The notes below the pieces were generated by a model. The model saw only the letters and a list, made by a program, of their open reading frames with translations, was not told the DNA's origin and made no database searches. Below, piece by piece: positions 24,179 to 37,300 of a stretch of 64,000 nucleotides of DNA. The stretch's first letter is position 1. Every line of letters starts with the position of its first letter. Where the stretch lies: IMG/VR virus record IMGVR_UViG_3300025151_000024, positions 1-64,000 of that record; one strand, given 5' to 3'. The translations under genes and the position numbers were made by a program. The stretch is from a virus.

Positions 24179-26617
24179 TCATATTGTTATTGCTTGCCAC
24201 GACACCTTCACGGTCATATTCTTTAAATTATGCAGGGGGGTGACTTGTAATTCAACGTTGCTCCCGTTTATACCGGCATCATATGTTCCTTGTGCGGTCT
24301 CTGATGCATCAGATTGCGCCACAGCGTAGGTTGTTAGTGATGCTCCAGTAGCACCTGCGCCTGATGTACCGTTGTGTGTTAAAATCATTTCAGCAACTTC
24401 AAAAACGCCGTCAGTAGTATTCTCAACTTCTACTAACAATTTTGCTGCTCTAAATTTTGTTCTATCAAATAACGTAACATCAATTGCCGTGGAAGTGCTT
24501 GTGCTAGCATCAGTCGTGCTACCATACCCGAATCCTGTTTCTTTCACTTGGAAAGTTGCATCGGGAGAAGCCTGTCCTACACCGACTCTATCTGTAGTAG
24601 TATTTACTTTCAACACATTCGTGTCTATTGTTACATCTCCACTACCAGTAATTGTAGTGAAATTTCCAGCACCATAAACCGTATCGAAATATCCTGCTCT
24701 CCAGCGAATTAGAGTTGTACCTAAATCGTAAGTGCTATCTGCACTAGGCAGGGTATGGAGATTTAATTCCCAAGCATCGTTAGTATCACTGAAAAGAATA
24801 GTTTTATCGCCATCTGAAGAATCTAAGGTAATTCCACCACCATTTACAGCGGCATCATTTCCAACACCATTTCCTAAAGTTAAATTGATATCTTCAACAT
24901 TTAGAGTGGCTGTGTCAACAGTAGTGGTAGTACCGCTTACTGTGAGATTCCCTGTTATGGTTAAATCTTGATTTACAGTAAGTGTTCCTGCCGGACCTAT
25001 GCTAGTGATACCGGCCTGATTAGCATCTAAATTGAATGCACCACTAGATGCAGTTATTCCTGTACCAGCCATAGCGGTTGCTAAATCCGCAATTGTTTCT
25101 TTCTTAGAATTATTAGAATCATTAGAATCAATAAAGCCAAAAGAATCTGTGGCTACATCTACAACACCGGCTGATAGCGAATTTAAATCGCTGGCAACAG
25201 AATCTCCATCTTGTAAAATTTTAGTTGAGCCTTGATACAATCTATTAGAATCTGTACTATCTAACCAAAGTGTATTTCCAGCAGTACCACCCGTTACAGG
25301 ATTAGACGACTGTGGTGTTAATTCTAAGCCAGTAGGGTCAATAAGCCCAGTTACGGTTAATTTTCCATTTACAGTTAACTCGTTTGAACTAGTATTGAAA
25401 GATAAGTTAGCAGAACTTGTAAAACCTGAAGACCCATCACTCAGTTGCACCCTACCTGATGCGCCGTCTGAAGATGTACTAGTTGTTGTAGAATTGAACA
25501 TTCTAACCCAAGCAGACCCATCAGCATTGTACGAATAAATAGCAGATTCTGTAGGTACGATAGTATCATTCAAACCTGAAGCATCGAATGTGATGTTATT
25601 AGTAGCGCCACTTGAATTAGCGTTTGCTACTGCTATGGTATGCCCACTAGGGAAAGTGCCTGTTGGATTGAGAGTCGTAGCCACATCTGTTGCTAATCTG
25701 TAACTTGTACCTGCATCAAAAGTGAAAGTCGTTGTTCCGCCACTAGAAGGAAGATTGACTAATTTATCAGGCCCAAGCCTAAATGTTCGCCTGTTACCAT
25801 CTTGGAAACCGGAGAAATACAATACATCGTTAGTTTCAGACTGGCCGGGGTCATCCGGCCCTCTGCTCATCCACATAGCACCAAGAGAAGATGCGGTGAG
25901 GTCTCCAGTTTCGGTACTAGCAGAAGCGTGGAAGTTATCTAAATCGGTGTGTGAATCAACAGAAGCACTAGAATCTCCAGTTAATGGTGCGAAATAAATA
26001 GGCGAAGGTCGGATGTAACCTCTCTTATCATTTATTTCTGAAATTGTAATTTTCAAATCATTAGCAGCAGCGGCGCTTCCATTGTAAGTTGCTCTAATAG
26101 TGGCTATAACAAAAGATTGTTTTGAAGTAAGAGAAGATAGTGGGTCTTTCAAAAACGCTTTTGGTGTTGTAGGAAATGCGGATGCTGTTGTAACAGGTGT
26201 CCCTTGTTCAAATCTTAAAGAATTATTATTGCCATCTGTACATAAATATACAACGAAAATACACTCTTGACCACTAGTTAAAGCGGTTGTTGAACCTTGT
26301 AAATTAGAACTACTGCTGTTTATAGTAATGTTAGCGGTACTCCCATCCCCGCCACAAAAGTTGTACAGAACATTGTCAATAACAGCATGACCGCCCCTCA
26401 CTTGAACGATATGGGCATCTCCGGTAGTCGCAATAGCACCCGGCAAGTTAGCAGGTGTGTTTCTATCACCGTCATCTGCGACAGCATCTTCTAACAGAAG
26501 AATTCCATTACCCCTCGCTAATTCGTAAAGATTAGTAAAACTAGGACTTACGATGTGACTTCCATCCACTAATCCTTCATTTGCGCCGTCTGTATGTCCG
26601 TCTAGTGAGTTAGCCAT
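24179..26617 (-). CDS. Tail fibre protein with baseplate-anchoring N-terminus
   Basis: An 812-residue fibre with a different N-terminal 200 residues (starting MANSLDGHTDGANEGLVDGS) that look like a folded anchor domain, followed by a shaft. It shares with the long fibre the module LTVSGTTTTVDTATLNVEDI...GGGITLDSSDGDKTILF and the C-terminal end domain (FRAAKLLVEVENTTDGVFEV). The start overlaps the stop of the preceding gene by one base (TAATG) and has GGAAGTGA upstream. It may be the connector between baseplate and the other fibres. Confidence 0.75.
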   Translation of the reverse strand: MANSLDGHTDGANEGLVDGSHIVSPSFTNLYELARGNGILLLEDAVADDGDRNTPANLPGAIATTGDAHIVQVRGGHAVIDNVLYNFCGGDGSTANITINSSSSNLQGSTTALTSGQECIFVVYLCTDGNNNSLRFEQGTPVTTASAFPTTPKAFLKDPLSSLTSKQSFVIATIRATYNGSAAAANDLKITISEINDKRGYIRPSPIYFAPLTGDSSASVDSHTDLDNFHASASTETGDLTASSLGAMWMSRGPDDPGQSETNDVLYFSGFQDGNRRTFRLGPDKLVNLPSSGGTTTFTFDAGTSYRLATDVATTLNPTGTFPSGHTIAVANANSSGATNNITFDASGLNDTIVPTESAIYSYNADGSAWVRMFNSTTTSTSSDGASGRVQLSDGSSGFTSSANLSFNTSSNELTVNGKLTVTGLIDPTGLELTPQSSNPVTGGTAGNTLWLDSTDSNRLYQGSTKILQDGDSVASDLNSLSAGVVDVATDSFGFIDSNDSNNSKKETIADLATAMAGTGITASSGAFNLDANQAGITSIGPAGTLTVNQDLTITGNLTVSGTTTTVDTATLNVEDINLTLGNGVGNDAAVNGGGITLDSSDGDKTILFSDTNDAWELNLHTLPSADSTYDLGTTLIRWRAGYFDTVYGAGNFTTITGSGDVTIDTNVLKVNTTTDRVGVGQASPDATFQVKETGFGYGSTTDASTSTSTAIDVTLFDRTKFRAAKLLVEVENTTDGVFEVAEMILTHNGTSGAGATGASLTTYAVAQSDASETAQGTYDAGINGSNVELQVTPLHNLKNMTVKVSWQAITI

Positions 26618-26961
26618 TATTTCACTTCCATAAGTATCTGAACGCTCATTTCATTTTCAGTAGTTTTCAATATAGGTCGAATTGCGTGTCTTGATATCGG
26701 CGTAAAGCCGTTGCTATCTTTTAGTCGGAGGTGTACCTCCTTGATAGATTCATTGAAAGATTCAGTGATTGGAAGGTTCGCTTCAATCAAAATTGTCGAA
26801 GTATCGAGTACCGTAATCGTAGGTGTTACAGTTACGGCTGGCCTTCCTACTGAGCCGTCACTGCTGGTTGCCGGTGTCCCATCAAAACCGAACACAACTT
26901 CGTTTATGTTAGAAGCAATTGTATCAATTAAAATTCTTTTCAAATTATCAGAAGCCGACAT
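26617..26961 (-). CDS. Small baseplate/tail protein
   Basis: A 114-residue beta-rich protein (TVTPTITVLDTSTILIEANL, then KEVHLRLKDSNGFTPISRHA). The pattern of a helical start followed by antiparallel strands resembles small baseplate or fibre-connector proteins, but the family is not recognised. It overlaps the hub-like gene upstream by 14 bases and the fibre downstream by one. Confidence 0.5.
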   Translation of the reverse strand: MSASDNLKRILIDTIASNINEVVFGFDGTPATSSDGSVGRPAVTVTPTITVLDTSTILIEANLPITESFNESIKEVHLRLKDSNGFTPISRHAIRPILKTTENEMSVQILMEVK

Positions 26962-28384
26962 CTAAATCCTCCGTGAAACTAATTACTTTTTTCTTTGCTG
27001 TACCTAGAGATTCTTTTCCTATACCGGGTAGGCTTCGCCCAGCATTCTTTCCGATGATATACCCGCTATTAGATACATCTCTTGTTTTTACTACTGTAAA
27101 GAATGAAATGTCTAGTTCATCGAATAAACTCAAATCTTCTTTTTGAATTTGTATTGTCGTATCCTTATTGGATAAATTACCTTCAGCAACAAATCCTTCA
27201 CTTACACCCTGAATAGCACCTTCAAGCCCAACATCTAAAGCGAGGAATTTGAAATTTGAAAGATTAGAATTGAAAGAATGTTCCGCTTCCATAATTGCAT
27301 ATTTTTTCCCTTTGTAAGTTACTAAATTACCCGGCCTTAAATCCCAACTGTTTGGATGCCCATCTGTTTCAATTGCACCTTTCATTAGAGCGGTGGCTTT
27401 CAAAATTTGACGAGCGACTCTTCTAGCGGCTCTTTCAGTTTTTATCGAAGAATCGAAAACAGGTGTATTAGTTGATTGAATAAAAGAGTCAAATTTACCC
27501 TGTTGTCTTGAACCATCATCAACTGTAACTTCGACATTACTGTTTAACGCTAAAGGAATACCCGCTACTGTAACTCGATTTACTACGCTATCAACTGGAT
27601 TTGTTCTTTCAGTACCTTGTCTTAAACTAGATTTTACCATTCTAGAAGCGTCTGAAAAATTGAAAGGTACATAGATAATATTACCAAACCTGTCAAAATA
27701 CACCACTCTATTATCATGTCTTGAGACAAATTTCAAAGCAGAAAGTATTGGGATGTTCTTTACATCTTCAGCCAAGAAACTAGTACTATGTTTTCTTCTC
27801 GTTGAGGTAGCATTAGTAATAGTTCTAGGCATTGCTATGTTTACAGATGTTACATCACTTGTAATTTCTTTAGTTAATTGTAAGGCGTAATCGGTGGTTC
27901 TTAGCCCAATATCTACTGGTTGTCCCAAATATACTTCATTTCCTGTAAAACCGATATCCTGTAATGTTTTACCCTGCATATTAGAGAGATTCGCTTTAAT
28001 GCCTCTAGTATGAGTTTCAAAACTATTCAATTGTAGTCTTTCTTTTTGCTTTTCTTTTCCGTAAATTAATATCCTTTTATCTGAAGATGAAGATAGTTTT
28101 GAATTTTCATACCAAGGGGCATTTTCGTATCTATGTCCTGCTCTTTCAGAATGAGTTATTTCTAGTGTAGAATTATTTTCTACAATTTCATACGAAGAAT
28201 TTGAAGCGGTGTGATATGTAGCATTCTTTCTATTTTCAATCGTAACTTTTTGTTTGTTAGAAGTTTGGGGATTGATTAAACTGTAGTGAACTGCGTTATC
28301 AACAAAAACAGGTTTCCTTGTCTCAGTCATTATAGCGTCAGGACTCACATTGAAGTGACCAGCCGAATCTTCAACTAGTGTCAT
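26948..28384 (-). CDS. Baseplate hub-like tail protein
   Basis: A 478-residue protein. A hub-type (gpD/gp27-like) design is suggested by a region ILSALKFVSRHDNRVVYFDR followed by FGNIIYVPF, a DSVVNRVTVAG strand region, and a C-terminal segment WDLRPGNLVTYKGKKYAIME, typical of the 'PG..v.l.g.....y.V..v.H' element in late-control D proteins. It begins in an ATGA overlap with the giant tail gene. It would sit at the tail tip between the tube and fibres. Assigned by pattern and position only. Confidence 0.5.
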   Translation of the reverse strand: MTLVEDSAGHFNVSPDAIMTETRKPVFVDNAVHYSLINPQTSNKQKVTIENRKNATYHTASNSSYEIVENNSTLEITHSERAGHRYENAPWYENSKLSSSSDKRILIYGKEKQKERLQLNSFETHTRGIKANLSNMQGKTLQDIGFTGNEVYLGQPVDIGLRTTDYALQLTKEITSDVTSVNIAMPRTITNATSTRRKHSTSFLAEDVKNIPILSALKFVSRHDNRVVYFDRFGNIIYVPFNFSDASRMVKSSLRQGTERTNPVDSVVNRVTVAGIPLALNSNVEVTVDDGSRQQGKFDSFIQSTNTPVFDSSIKTERAARRVARQILKATALMKGAIETDGHPNSWDLRPGNLVTYKGKKYAIMEAEHSFNSNLSNFKFLALDVGLEGAIQGVSEGFVAEGNLSNKDTTIQIQKEDLSLFDELDISFFTVVKTRDVSNSGYIIGKNAGRSLPGIGKESLGTAKKKVISFTEDLDVGF

Positions 28385-31300
28385 GCGGCATCACCTGTAT
28401 GGTCCGAAGTTCCAAAGTCCACATCTGCCTTGTGACCTTTTGGATGTAAAGATTGGCTAAATCTCGGTTTTATATTGTAGTCTATTAATTCAGAATTCTT
28501 TCTTCTCGGTGCATCGCTTCTGTGGTGGAGAAGTGTATTTTCAGTAATTACTAATCTACAAACAGTATTGAACAATGTATCCTTATTGAAATTTGTAACT
28601 TCTGTACCTAGTAAATTAGCACCCATAGAAGACGGCACAGCATCATTGCCAGTGGACATATAGATGATAGGCATATACGGTCCATTTGCATTTGGAATAG
28701 CACGTGTATCAGGTAAGTTGGTAGTCGCAGTTCTTCCGCTTGGGGTGTTGTAAACAAACAGTCCGTATTTTCCACCGGCGCTACCTTGGAAGTAATCCCC
28801 GTCACTTTGTTTCAATGCTGAGAATTTACTTCTAAATATTTCAACGTGGTTTTTATCTAAGACTCTAACTGGTCTTACTAAGAATTGAATTGTTTTATCA
28901 GTATCATTATTTCTTCTAGTATCTGCGGTGTAAGTTGTAGTATCTTGGTATGGATTTGTTGTTTTATTTGAACCAGTTAAGGATGTTACACCCCAACCAG
29001 TATCATCGAAAAGACCAGCAAAATTTCTTGCTTCCAAAATATAGTCGCCGCCTAAAGGTCTCATGTTAGATGTGTGACTAAATTTCAAGACACCAGCGTT
29101 TGCACCATTTGTGTTATTGAAAGAGAAGTTTGTATAATCGGCGTAACCAAGTGACTGAGAGCCTATGGAGTAAGCACCATGCAGTACGGTTCTCTGACCA
29201 ACATTTCTATCAGTATGCAAACTGTGGGCTTCTGTATTAATCACAATATGGGATTTTTCTGTTCCTTCGATAGTTTCTGCATCAATACCAATTCTTGGGC
29301 TAGAGCGAGAAACTGCATCTTTGTGGGGGCTAGAACCTGAAATTTCTTCTACTCTATCACTTACAACAGCCTCCGGCTTCAACAAACCATCCTCTGCAAT
29401 TTCTAGTCTAGCGCTAATCCCACGAGGGATTTCATCGGCTTGCAGTACATCGTTACGGGGGCGTAACAGACCTTCTCCAAAGGTTGGCTCGGCAGTGTTA
29501 TGACTGAGAACCATACCTGTTGTATGGATAGGTGCTGAAATTTCAGTTAGCAAATCTTCATTGAATGCTGTTGGGTATCTAACACCCCTTCCGCCACCCA
29601 TATCACCAATTCTTAATGCGTGTGTGGGAGCAAAGACATCTACTAAGATTGTAGATAAATTTGTATTATCGTCGTTTAATCTTCCACCAAATCTAGGGAT
29701 TGTAAAGTTTGTAGTCACGCTTACTTCGCCGTTTGAATTAACAACATTCTTCAAATTGAAAATTGGTTTTCCATTATTCCAAACCCTCTGATATGGTGTT
29801 CTGCCGTTTGTTCTATCATATTCGTAAGCATCCCCACAGTCCCATGCTGGTCTAATACCGAATCCACGCACTGGAGCACGTCTTACAGCCTCTCCACGAG
29901 TATTACCCCACCAATCCACCATATAGTACTGAGAGGCCTCTACGAGCCTTGTAATGCCCTTCCCTTCTTCATCTCCCCACCAGTCTCTTTCTACCTTGTT
30001 GTTATTTCTTAGAGTTCTAACTGGAGAACCAAAAGGTCTAGTCATCCTTCGACCATCACTTCTTCTAACTTGAACTTCGTATTTGTCTGTACCCAACTGA
30101 CCAGCGAAATTAGTCAATCTTTCCATTATTCCAACATAAGTTGTAGGATATGTTTTCGACCCACCACCGTCTGCTTCGTTCCAAGTTCTTGTTTCGATTT
30201 GTACAAGTGGACCTGCCTTAAACCCAACACTAGTAGCAGAAACGCCGGAAATAGCATCTTCAAGAGCAGCACGAGTTGGGATTAGCCCCCATCTAGGTTT
30301 GTTAATCGCTTGACGCAAACTTATACGATAACCAAACGGTAATCTGTAAGATTGGCCTGTTGTGATTTTTGCTTTTGTTATTCCATTAGTTCTTGAGTAA
30401 GCAGCACCTATTGTGGTGTTATCATACCAGCGATACAAATCATCTGAACCGTAAGCCCTCGGAACTATCCAACTAGCAGCAGCCTGTACGAATACATCGG
30501 GTCTGCTACTATGAGGGCCACCACGACTACCACAAGGCCAAAACCGATTCAACATGATGTAATTTGATGCTTGGTCTTGTCCTGCTTGTGAATGTGTGCT
30601 ATTTGCAACTGTAACACTTCCATCTTTAGTTGAATTAGGAGTCTTTATTTTCAAATCAAATGGCCCAAGACTCATTCCATAAATTGCATCTTGATATCTA
30701 AACGTTTCAAAATGTTCGGGCATTGAATTGTAAGATTGCTTATCTATTGCCCTATCATTTGTATCACCATTCCATGTTCTTGTAGAATCAGAATAGAATG
30801 TATATGGTCGGCCTAAGTTATGATGCCACATACATAAATATGCATCAGGTATATGTAAATTAGATGTATCTTTTGTACCTGTTTTTAATCTATCTAAATT
30901 AGTTGCAAATATACTCTTATCTATTTTTGTAAATATATCAACTGAAGGCATTGTATCATATGCTCTAGTTAATCTAATTACAGTTTCACCATCTACAATA
31001 TTAGATACAAACCCTGTTGCAGATACCCCAGTAAATTGATTTGCTACATTGACAGTTCCATTTTGAAGACCACTTCTTCTCGTATAATCTGAAGTTCTGC
31101 GTTTTCCATTAGAATCTACATATTCTAATTTCTGTCCATAATATGGTGTCTCAGGGAATATACTAGCATCATCAACAGTTACAGTTGTACCTGTACTACT
31201 TACAACAGTTGCTTTTGGATTTAGAGATGTATTTTGTAATATATGCGAATATATGTCAGGATATACAGATGGATATCCTGCAATTGTTAATTGCATTCCT

Positions 31301-34300
31301 ATATTACCAAAAGTACTTCTCGATACTTCATAGTAATTATCTAATTTAATTTGAGATAAATGTCTAAATCCATTTGCACTTGAATCATCAGGTGCTACTT
31401 TATGTAAAATACTCCACCAAGGTATATTCAAAGTAATACTTGGTGTGGCGTTTGAGAACATTTTACTATACGGGAATGCTCTTCTTGTAAACGAAGGGCT
31501 TTCACTCATTTCAACTCCGAATGGATTGAATAAAGACAATGGTGGTATTTTGTTAAATTGTGAACCAAAGTCAGGCTCTTGGTCAAGAATAATCTCATTG
31601 ATGAATACTTCACAACCTCTAACATCTGCTTGTGTCGCTTCATCTAAGTATAGAACTAAAGCACCAACAGCGGCAACATACTCAGTTCCAATAACTGTGT
31701 GTACTTGTTGACTTGTTAATTTCTGTACACTATTGTAATAGTGATACCCTATGATTTGACTATCGAATAAATTCGGCTGTATTACAATTTGATAAGCCCC
31801 GACTTCACGAGGGTCAGGGAAATGATGTTGAAGTGAATACTTCTTAGCAGCCTCCAAAACAACGGTATGTCCACCTGCTTTGTTAATTACACCTGCATTT
31901 CCTCTAGAGCCTAAAACACCGTAACCATCCCATTTTACGCTAGTTTCAAACATTAAGGTGAAAGCACCGCCGTGTATATCGCTAGGTGTGCTAGGTGTAG
32001 CGGTCATTCCACTAAAGAAAATTTCAGGTTCTAAAGGATTCATTTTGTCCGTAACATTTGAAGAAATATCTGAAGAAACAGAAAGAGGAGTTTTTTCTTC
32101 GTTGAATAATTCTCTGTCTCTAAACCCTTTGACTGAAGAATTTTCAGCAAGATGCTTCCTATACACACTTTGGTAGGCAGGGTGAGCCCAATGCCCCGGT
32201 AACATTGGCATAGTGGCTGAAACAAAATGATGACCCATTCTAGGATAAGGCATTGGTGTAAGAACTGGCTTTGTGTAAATTGTGTGGGCTTCTGTATCTG
32301 AATTCACACCTGTGAAATATTGAGTATGAGCCATATCAGGCGAAGCACCACTTACTTCTGCATGGTCTCTCATACGCTGTGCAGCATAGAATCTAGCACT
32401 TCCCGCTGGCATATAGTAAGATGGCACTATCTTCAAATCAGTAATAGTTTGAGCAGCAATAAAGTCTGTAAAGTCCACATCGCCAACAACACCCGTAAAG
32501 GTAGTTCCTGAAATTCCAGTATATGATGCAACCACCGATTCTTCAGTTGTAGGATTGTAAATGCGAATGAATCTTCTATCGTCACTTACTTCTTTAGTAC
32601 CAAAGTCAGCATCGTAAATTCTTGTATTTATTGTAGCATTCACCGTAAGTACTGAAGTTGAAGAATTCCAAGAAGAACCTGTAAGAACTTGATTTTCAAC
32701 ACCATTTGAATGGGTGTAAGTGGTTGGGTATCTGTGGGTATGGCTGTGACCCATTTTTGTTACATGGAAGAAAAGAGTTCTATCATGTAATTCGTATGTG
32801 GTTTTTAATGGTGCATTTTCTGTAGCATCCACCCAGCCAGTTTTGATACTATCATTTGAAACTGGGTCAATATGTTCCCAATTCAAATTTTCATAAGTTG
32901 GTCCTAGTCGTAATTCTCCACCATTATCATTTGAATCGAAAAGATGCTTTAATTCGGTTTCATCGAGGTTTGCTTGTAATACCCCTCCACTACCGAAAGT
33001 TTCGTTTTGATGTGCCATAATAGGGTCAAACCCTGAACGAACTAGGATATTACCCGGAATAGTTTCAGGGTCAGGTAAAGAGACCATTAGTGCTGGCTTA
33101 TTGCCGCTGTTTGCAAGAGAAGGAGAACTGCCTTTTACACCTCTATCGTCTAATACTCTAAAAGTTCTAATTACAGTTCCTAATGGGCTTCCACCTTCTA
33201 CAATATGAGTTTCTCCTGAATCATCAACTACAGAAATTTCTTCAAATTGAATTTCTTCATTTGGTATCACCAAAACATTACCAGTAATTTCTCTATGCTT
33301 ATCTGCAAGTTGTGGTTGCTGTAATTCTTGAGTTTGAATTAGAGGGAACATGGCGCTATTTGTAGTCTCAAAACTAAATCGTACATTGCCGTATATTTTC
33401 TCCCCATGTGTGTAGGCTGTATCAGATTCAACTCTTGTAGTCCAAGGTACAGCGCCTAAACCTCTAGCATTCAAAGCAGGAAGAGATAAATTACCACCAT
33501 CCATTCTTTTCCAAACAATATGCTCAGTTGAAAAGTTTAGGGCAGAGGTACGTTTGTACAAATCAAAAGCGTGAACATCTCCTTTCCAAAAATCATCAGG
33601 ATAATCTGAATCTGAAGTATATGCAGTACCAGTATAAAATTCAGGAACTACATTTCTTTCAGTGGTGATACCTGATTCTAAATTTTTAGAGCCAAGAGAG
33701 AAGTCTAAATCTGTAATTAAATCACCAGTTTTCGCCCTATCAGGATTTGCATTTTCTAATCTTAAATCTGTAACACTTCCAGTGTGGAAGGTGTAAGCGC
33801 CCAAATCTGTGGCGTAACTAGGCAAAGCGGTGTTATCCACAATTAACGCTTCAACATTAGGACCAGCATGGGCTGGTGCAATGAAACGGTCTTGAGAATG
33901 GAATCTTTCATCCCATTTTGTTGTCCCAGCATATTGTAATTTATTATTTGCAACACCTTTAGAAATTAAGAAATCCCCAACAGCAATAGAACCATCTCTA
34001 TCTTTTTTCGCTATCAAAGCAAATTCAGATTCAGATGCTACTACTAAAAATGCGTGTCCAAATAACCCTTGTGGGTGTGCTAAGTCTGCCGGTAGTGTTG
34101 ATGTGATATCATAATGTACAGGTTTAGAGTGAAGGGTATCCGGTGCATTATCATCTGTATCTTTTCTAGCGTATGTTAAATTATTAGTGGTATAAGTTAC
34201 ACCTGTGCTGCTATCGTAAGGGTCGTTAATGTAAGTCATCAAACTAGAACCAATACCGTCTACTGGTGGTAAACTTTCAGGAGACCTCGCTAATGGCGCT

Positions 34301-37300
34301 ACAATAGGCATATGGCTCAGGGTTTCAAGCATACCGGAACTTATACCATAGGGTGAAAATGCTAGTTCTGAATGCCAAGCACCTAAACCAGCAGAATACC
34401 CTTCTGTACCTATTTTTAGGCTGTTTAGATAGGAGTATCTCTCGCCATGCCAACCCACTGCACCAATTGGTCTAGTGCGGTCTATTGCGTCTACAAGACC
34501 CGAAAAGTGAGTTTGACACATATGGTCTCTAGATGATGCATTTTCGTTATTGAATCTGTGAACACCCGCTTTAGACCACACATACAAATTGGTATCTGTA
34601 CCTCCAATTGTAGGGTTAGCAGATGGATTTGCTAATGTAACGTAACTTTCAAATTCAGCGTTATTTGAAACTCTATTAGGTGCAAGATAGAATCTAACTT
34701 TCCAAGTACCACTATCCTCAAACACTTCTCTAGAATGATAAGAAGCCCAAGCAGGGACAGTTGTACTTGAACTTCTATCGGCTTTTAGCCACCCACAAGC
34801 GGGTATCTGTTCTAGTGCAGTTTTTGTTGTAATAGTTGAACTTGAGAAATCTAAATAATTAGGCGCAGAAGAATTATTGTATGACTCAAAAGTGTCTAAC
34901 TCGACCCAACCATATCTATCTTGACGCATAGCGTTACCCATAGAAGGCATATGAGTGCCGCCAATGGCTTTCAAAGCACCAGCGCCGGGGAAAGAATTGA
35001 TTGCTGCTCCTAAAACAGTGGCTAATTCATTACCATTTTGACACCTAGTAGCATCCACAATAATATACTCCATATCAACATCTGAAGAAACTAAAGCACC
35101 TTCTGATGCTGCGTAATCTAGAACTTTAGTGGTAATAGGTCCAGCCACTCTATACGCTGTTGGGTGTAATTGTGATGAAGCACCCCAAGTTGTTAGAATA
35201 GTATCAGATTTAGGATGTGGTGGGTTGAATGTAATTTGGTTATCCATCCAATTACCGCCCGGATGATAACCACCATCCATATGGAAAACCATATCTGCGC
35301 CAGTAGCGATTCCAAATCCTAAAAGTGAATTATGTCGTAAAGGCATAGAACGTTTAGTATCATCATTGTTCGCAGTAGAACCGCCATCTACGAACATTTG
35401 ACCATACATTCTGCCGCTTTCAGGTCTTTGATTTAAAACGCCAACTATTGTTTTTCCTGCTGCCGTTTCCCAGTTTAATTGAGTTCTCCAGTGGAAGCGA
35501 TTCCTTGCAGTATGGTAAGTTGAAGATAGAGGCATATAATCGCCTTCATCGTTTTCAATATGGTTAGGCAGGAAAGTACCTTCGGGAACAGAAGTCCAAC
35601 CGTTTCCAGCAGTAACTACTCTACCCGGATGTGGTTGTGCTGTATTGTAATTGATAGAACTAGAGTCTGCTATTTCTTGTGTGAAAGGAAATGATTGCCC
35701 CGGTCCAAATATAATGTAAGTAGTTTTATTTTCAGTTCCATTAACATGGTCTTCGTATCTAGCAGTAGGGTGTGCAAATCTCAGAACTAGTGGGCTTGGT
35801 TTCTGCACAACAGTGTTATTTGTTGAATACGGAACAGAATTAGGATGGTCGCTGTTAATAGTCCCTGCGCCTGAATCTAAATCAGGAGATAATATGTTAT
35901 CTCTATTATGTGCTGGTGGAACTAAAGAACCTCTATGTTGATTCAAAAGTGGAGTACCGGGGAAGAAAGCCATCATAGCGTTAGCATCTAAAATCGCGTG
36001 GCTTGTAACAATCTCATTTGCGTTTTGAATACCAGCAACCCCTGTAGGACCACTTGCGTATGGATGGGTATAGAAGTCTGAATAATCATTCATAGTGCCG
36101 TCATTTACATCTAAAACGACACCACTAAACCCACCACCAAAGAAGACTGGTACACTATGGTCAGCACTACTTCTACCTCCTGAGAATTTTACAATAAGAG
36201 GTGAATCTACACTACCTATGGAGCGAATACCATCTATTTGTTGTGTAGTATCTAAATCACCCTTTACAGAAATAACACCTTCTGAAGAATTATCAATATC
36301 TCCTTCTCTAAATGCTTGTGTAAGTTCTATACTCTGTGTACCTGCAATCGGTATTAAAGTAGTTAAAACTGTTCGATATGAGTTAATATTAGCACCTTGA
36401 TGACCTTCTACTGTAACTCTAGCGCCCGGCCAAAAAGATACTGTTTTAACTTCTGATACTGATTTTACAGTCCCTGTATCTTTACAGGCTGGTGCTAAGA
36501 ATCCCCAAATAGAATTATTTAAACCTGAAGTTGCCATATAAATATGGGTTAAAGTGTTAGAAGAAGAATTTAACCCTTGATAGAATAATGAAGGGTTATC
36601 AATTGCGGGTAAGATGTGGTCTCCTGAAGTTTTCGTAAAATTATCTCCATTGAGATTTTTACGCCATGTATCAATAAAAGTATTATTTACTGGTTCATTT
36701 AATGAATCTATTAAGGTAGGAGAATTTGAATTTGAATTTGGCCCAAATGATTTACTCTTTATCTGTAACAAAGTCATAGGGATGTACCCACAATCAACCC
36801 TTCTTCCAGCATCTAAATTAGCATCAGTAACTGCTCTACTTGTACCAAAAGCCCATTCTGCGCTATTTTCTAAGGATTTTTCTATTTCTCCATATTCTAA
36901 ATGTGCAGCCCTAATACCGTAATCTTGGTGTACTTCTGCTGTGAAATATTCACTGATTGGTATAATTTTTCTATTAGGATTAAACGCTCTTATCCTTATA
37001 CTATCGGCCTTAACTCCCCATTCTCCAAAAGTACGACCATCTGCTGCAAGCATTTCTCTACAATCAAAAGATACTCCGCTTTCTTCATTTACATCTACAG
37101 CGTTTATTGCAGCGGCGGTTACAGCACAAAGGAGTTCATCTGTAACTAGAGTAGTCCAATTTAATGATGGAGAAATTAGATAATTAGAAAATGAGGTATC
37201 TGATGATAATTCAGAAGTTATGCCGTAAAACTCATGAGGGCCATTAAAGTCATTTTGTGTTCTATTTTCATAGTATAGAGTAAGACCAGTATTCCCACTA

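Noticed and set aside
21187-26617. CRISPR-like or tandem DNA repeats in the fibre genes
   Set aside because: Repetition is at protein level with varied codons and spacing; no regular repeat-spacer pattern.
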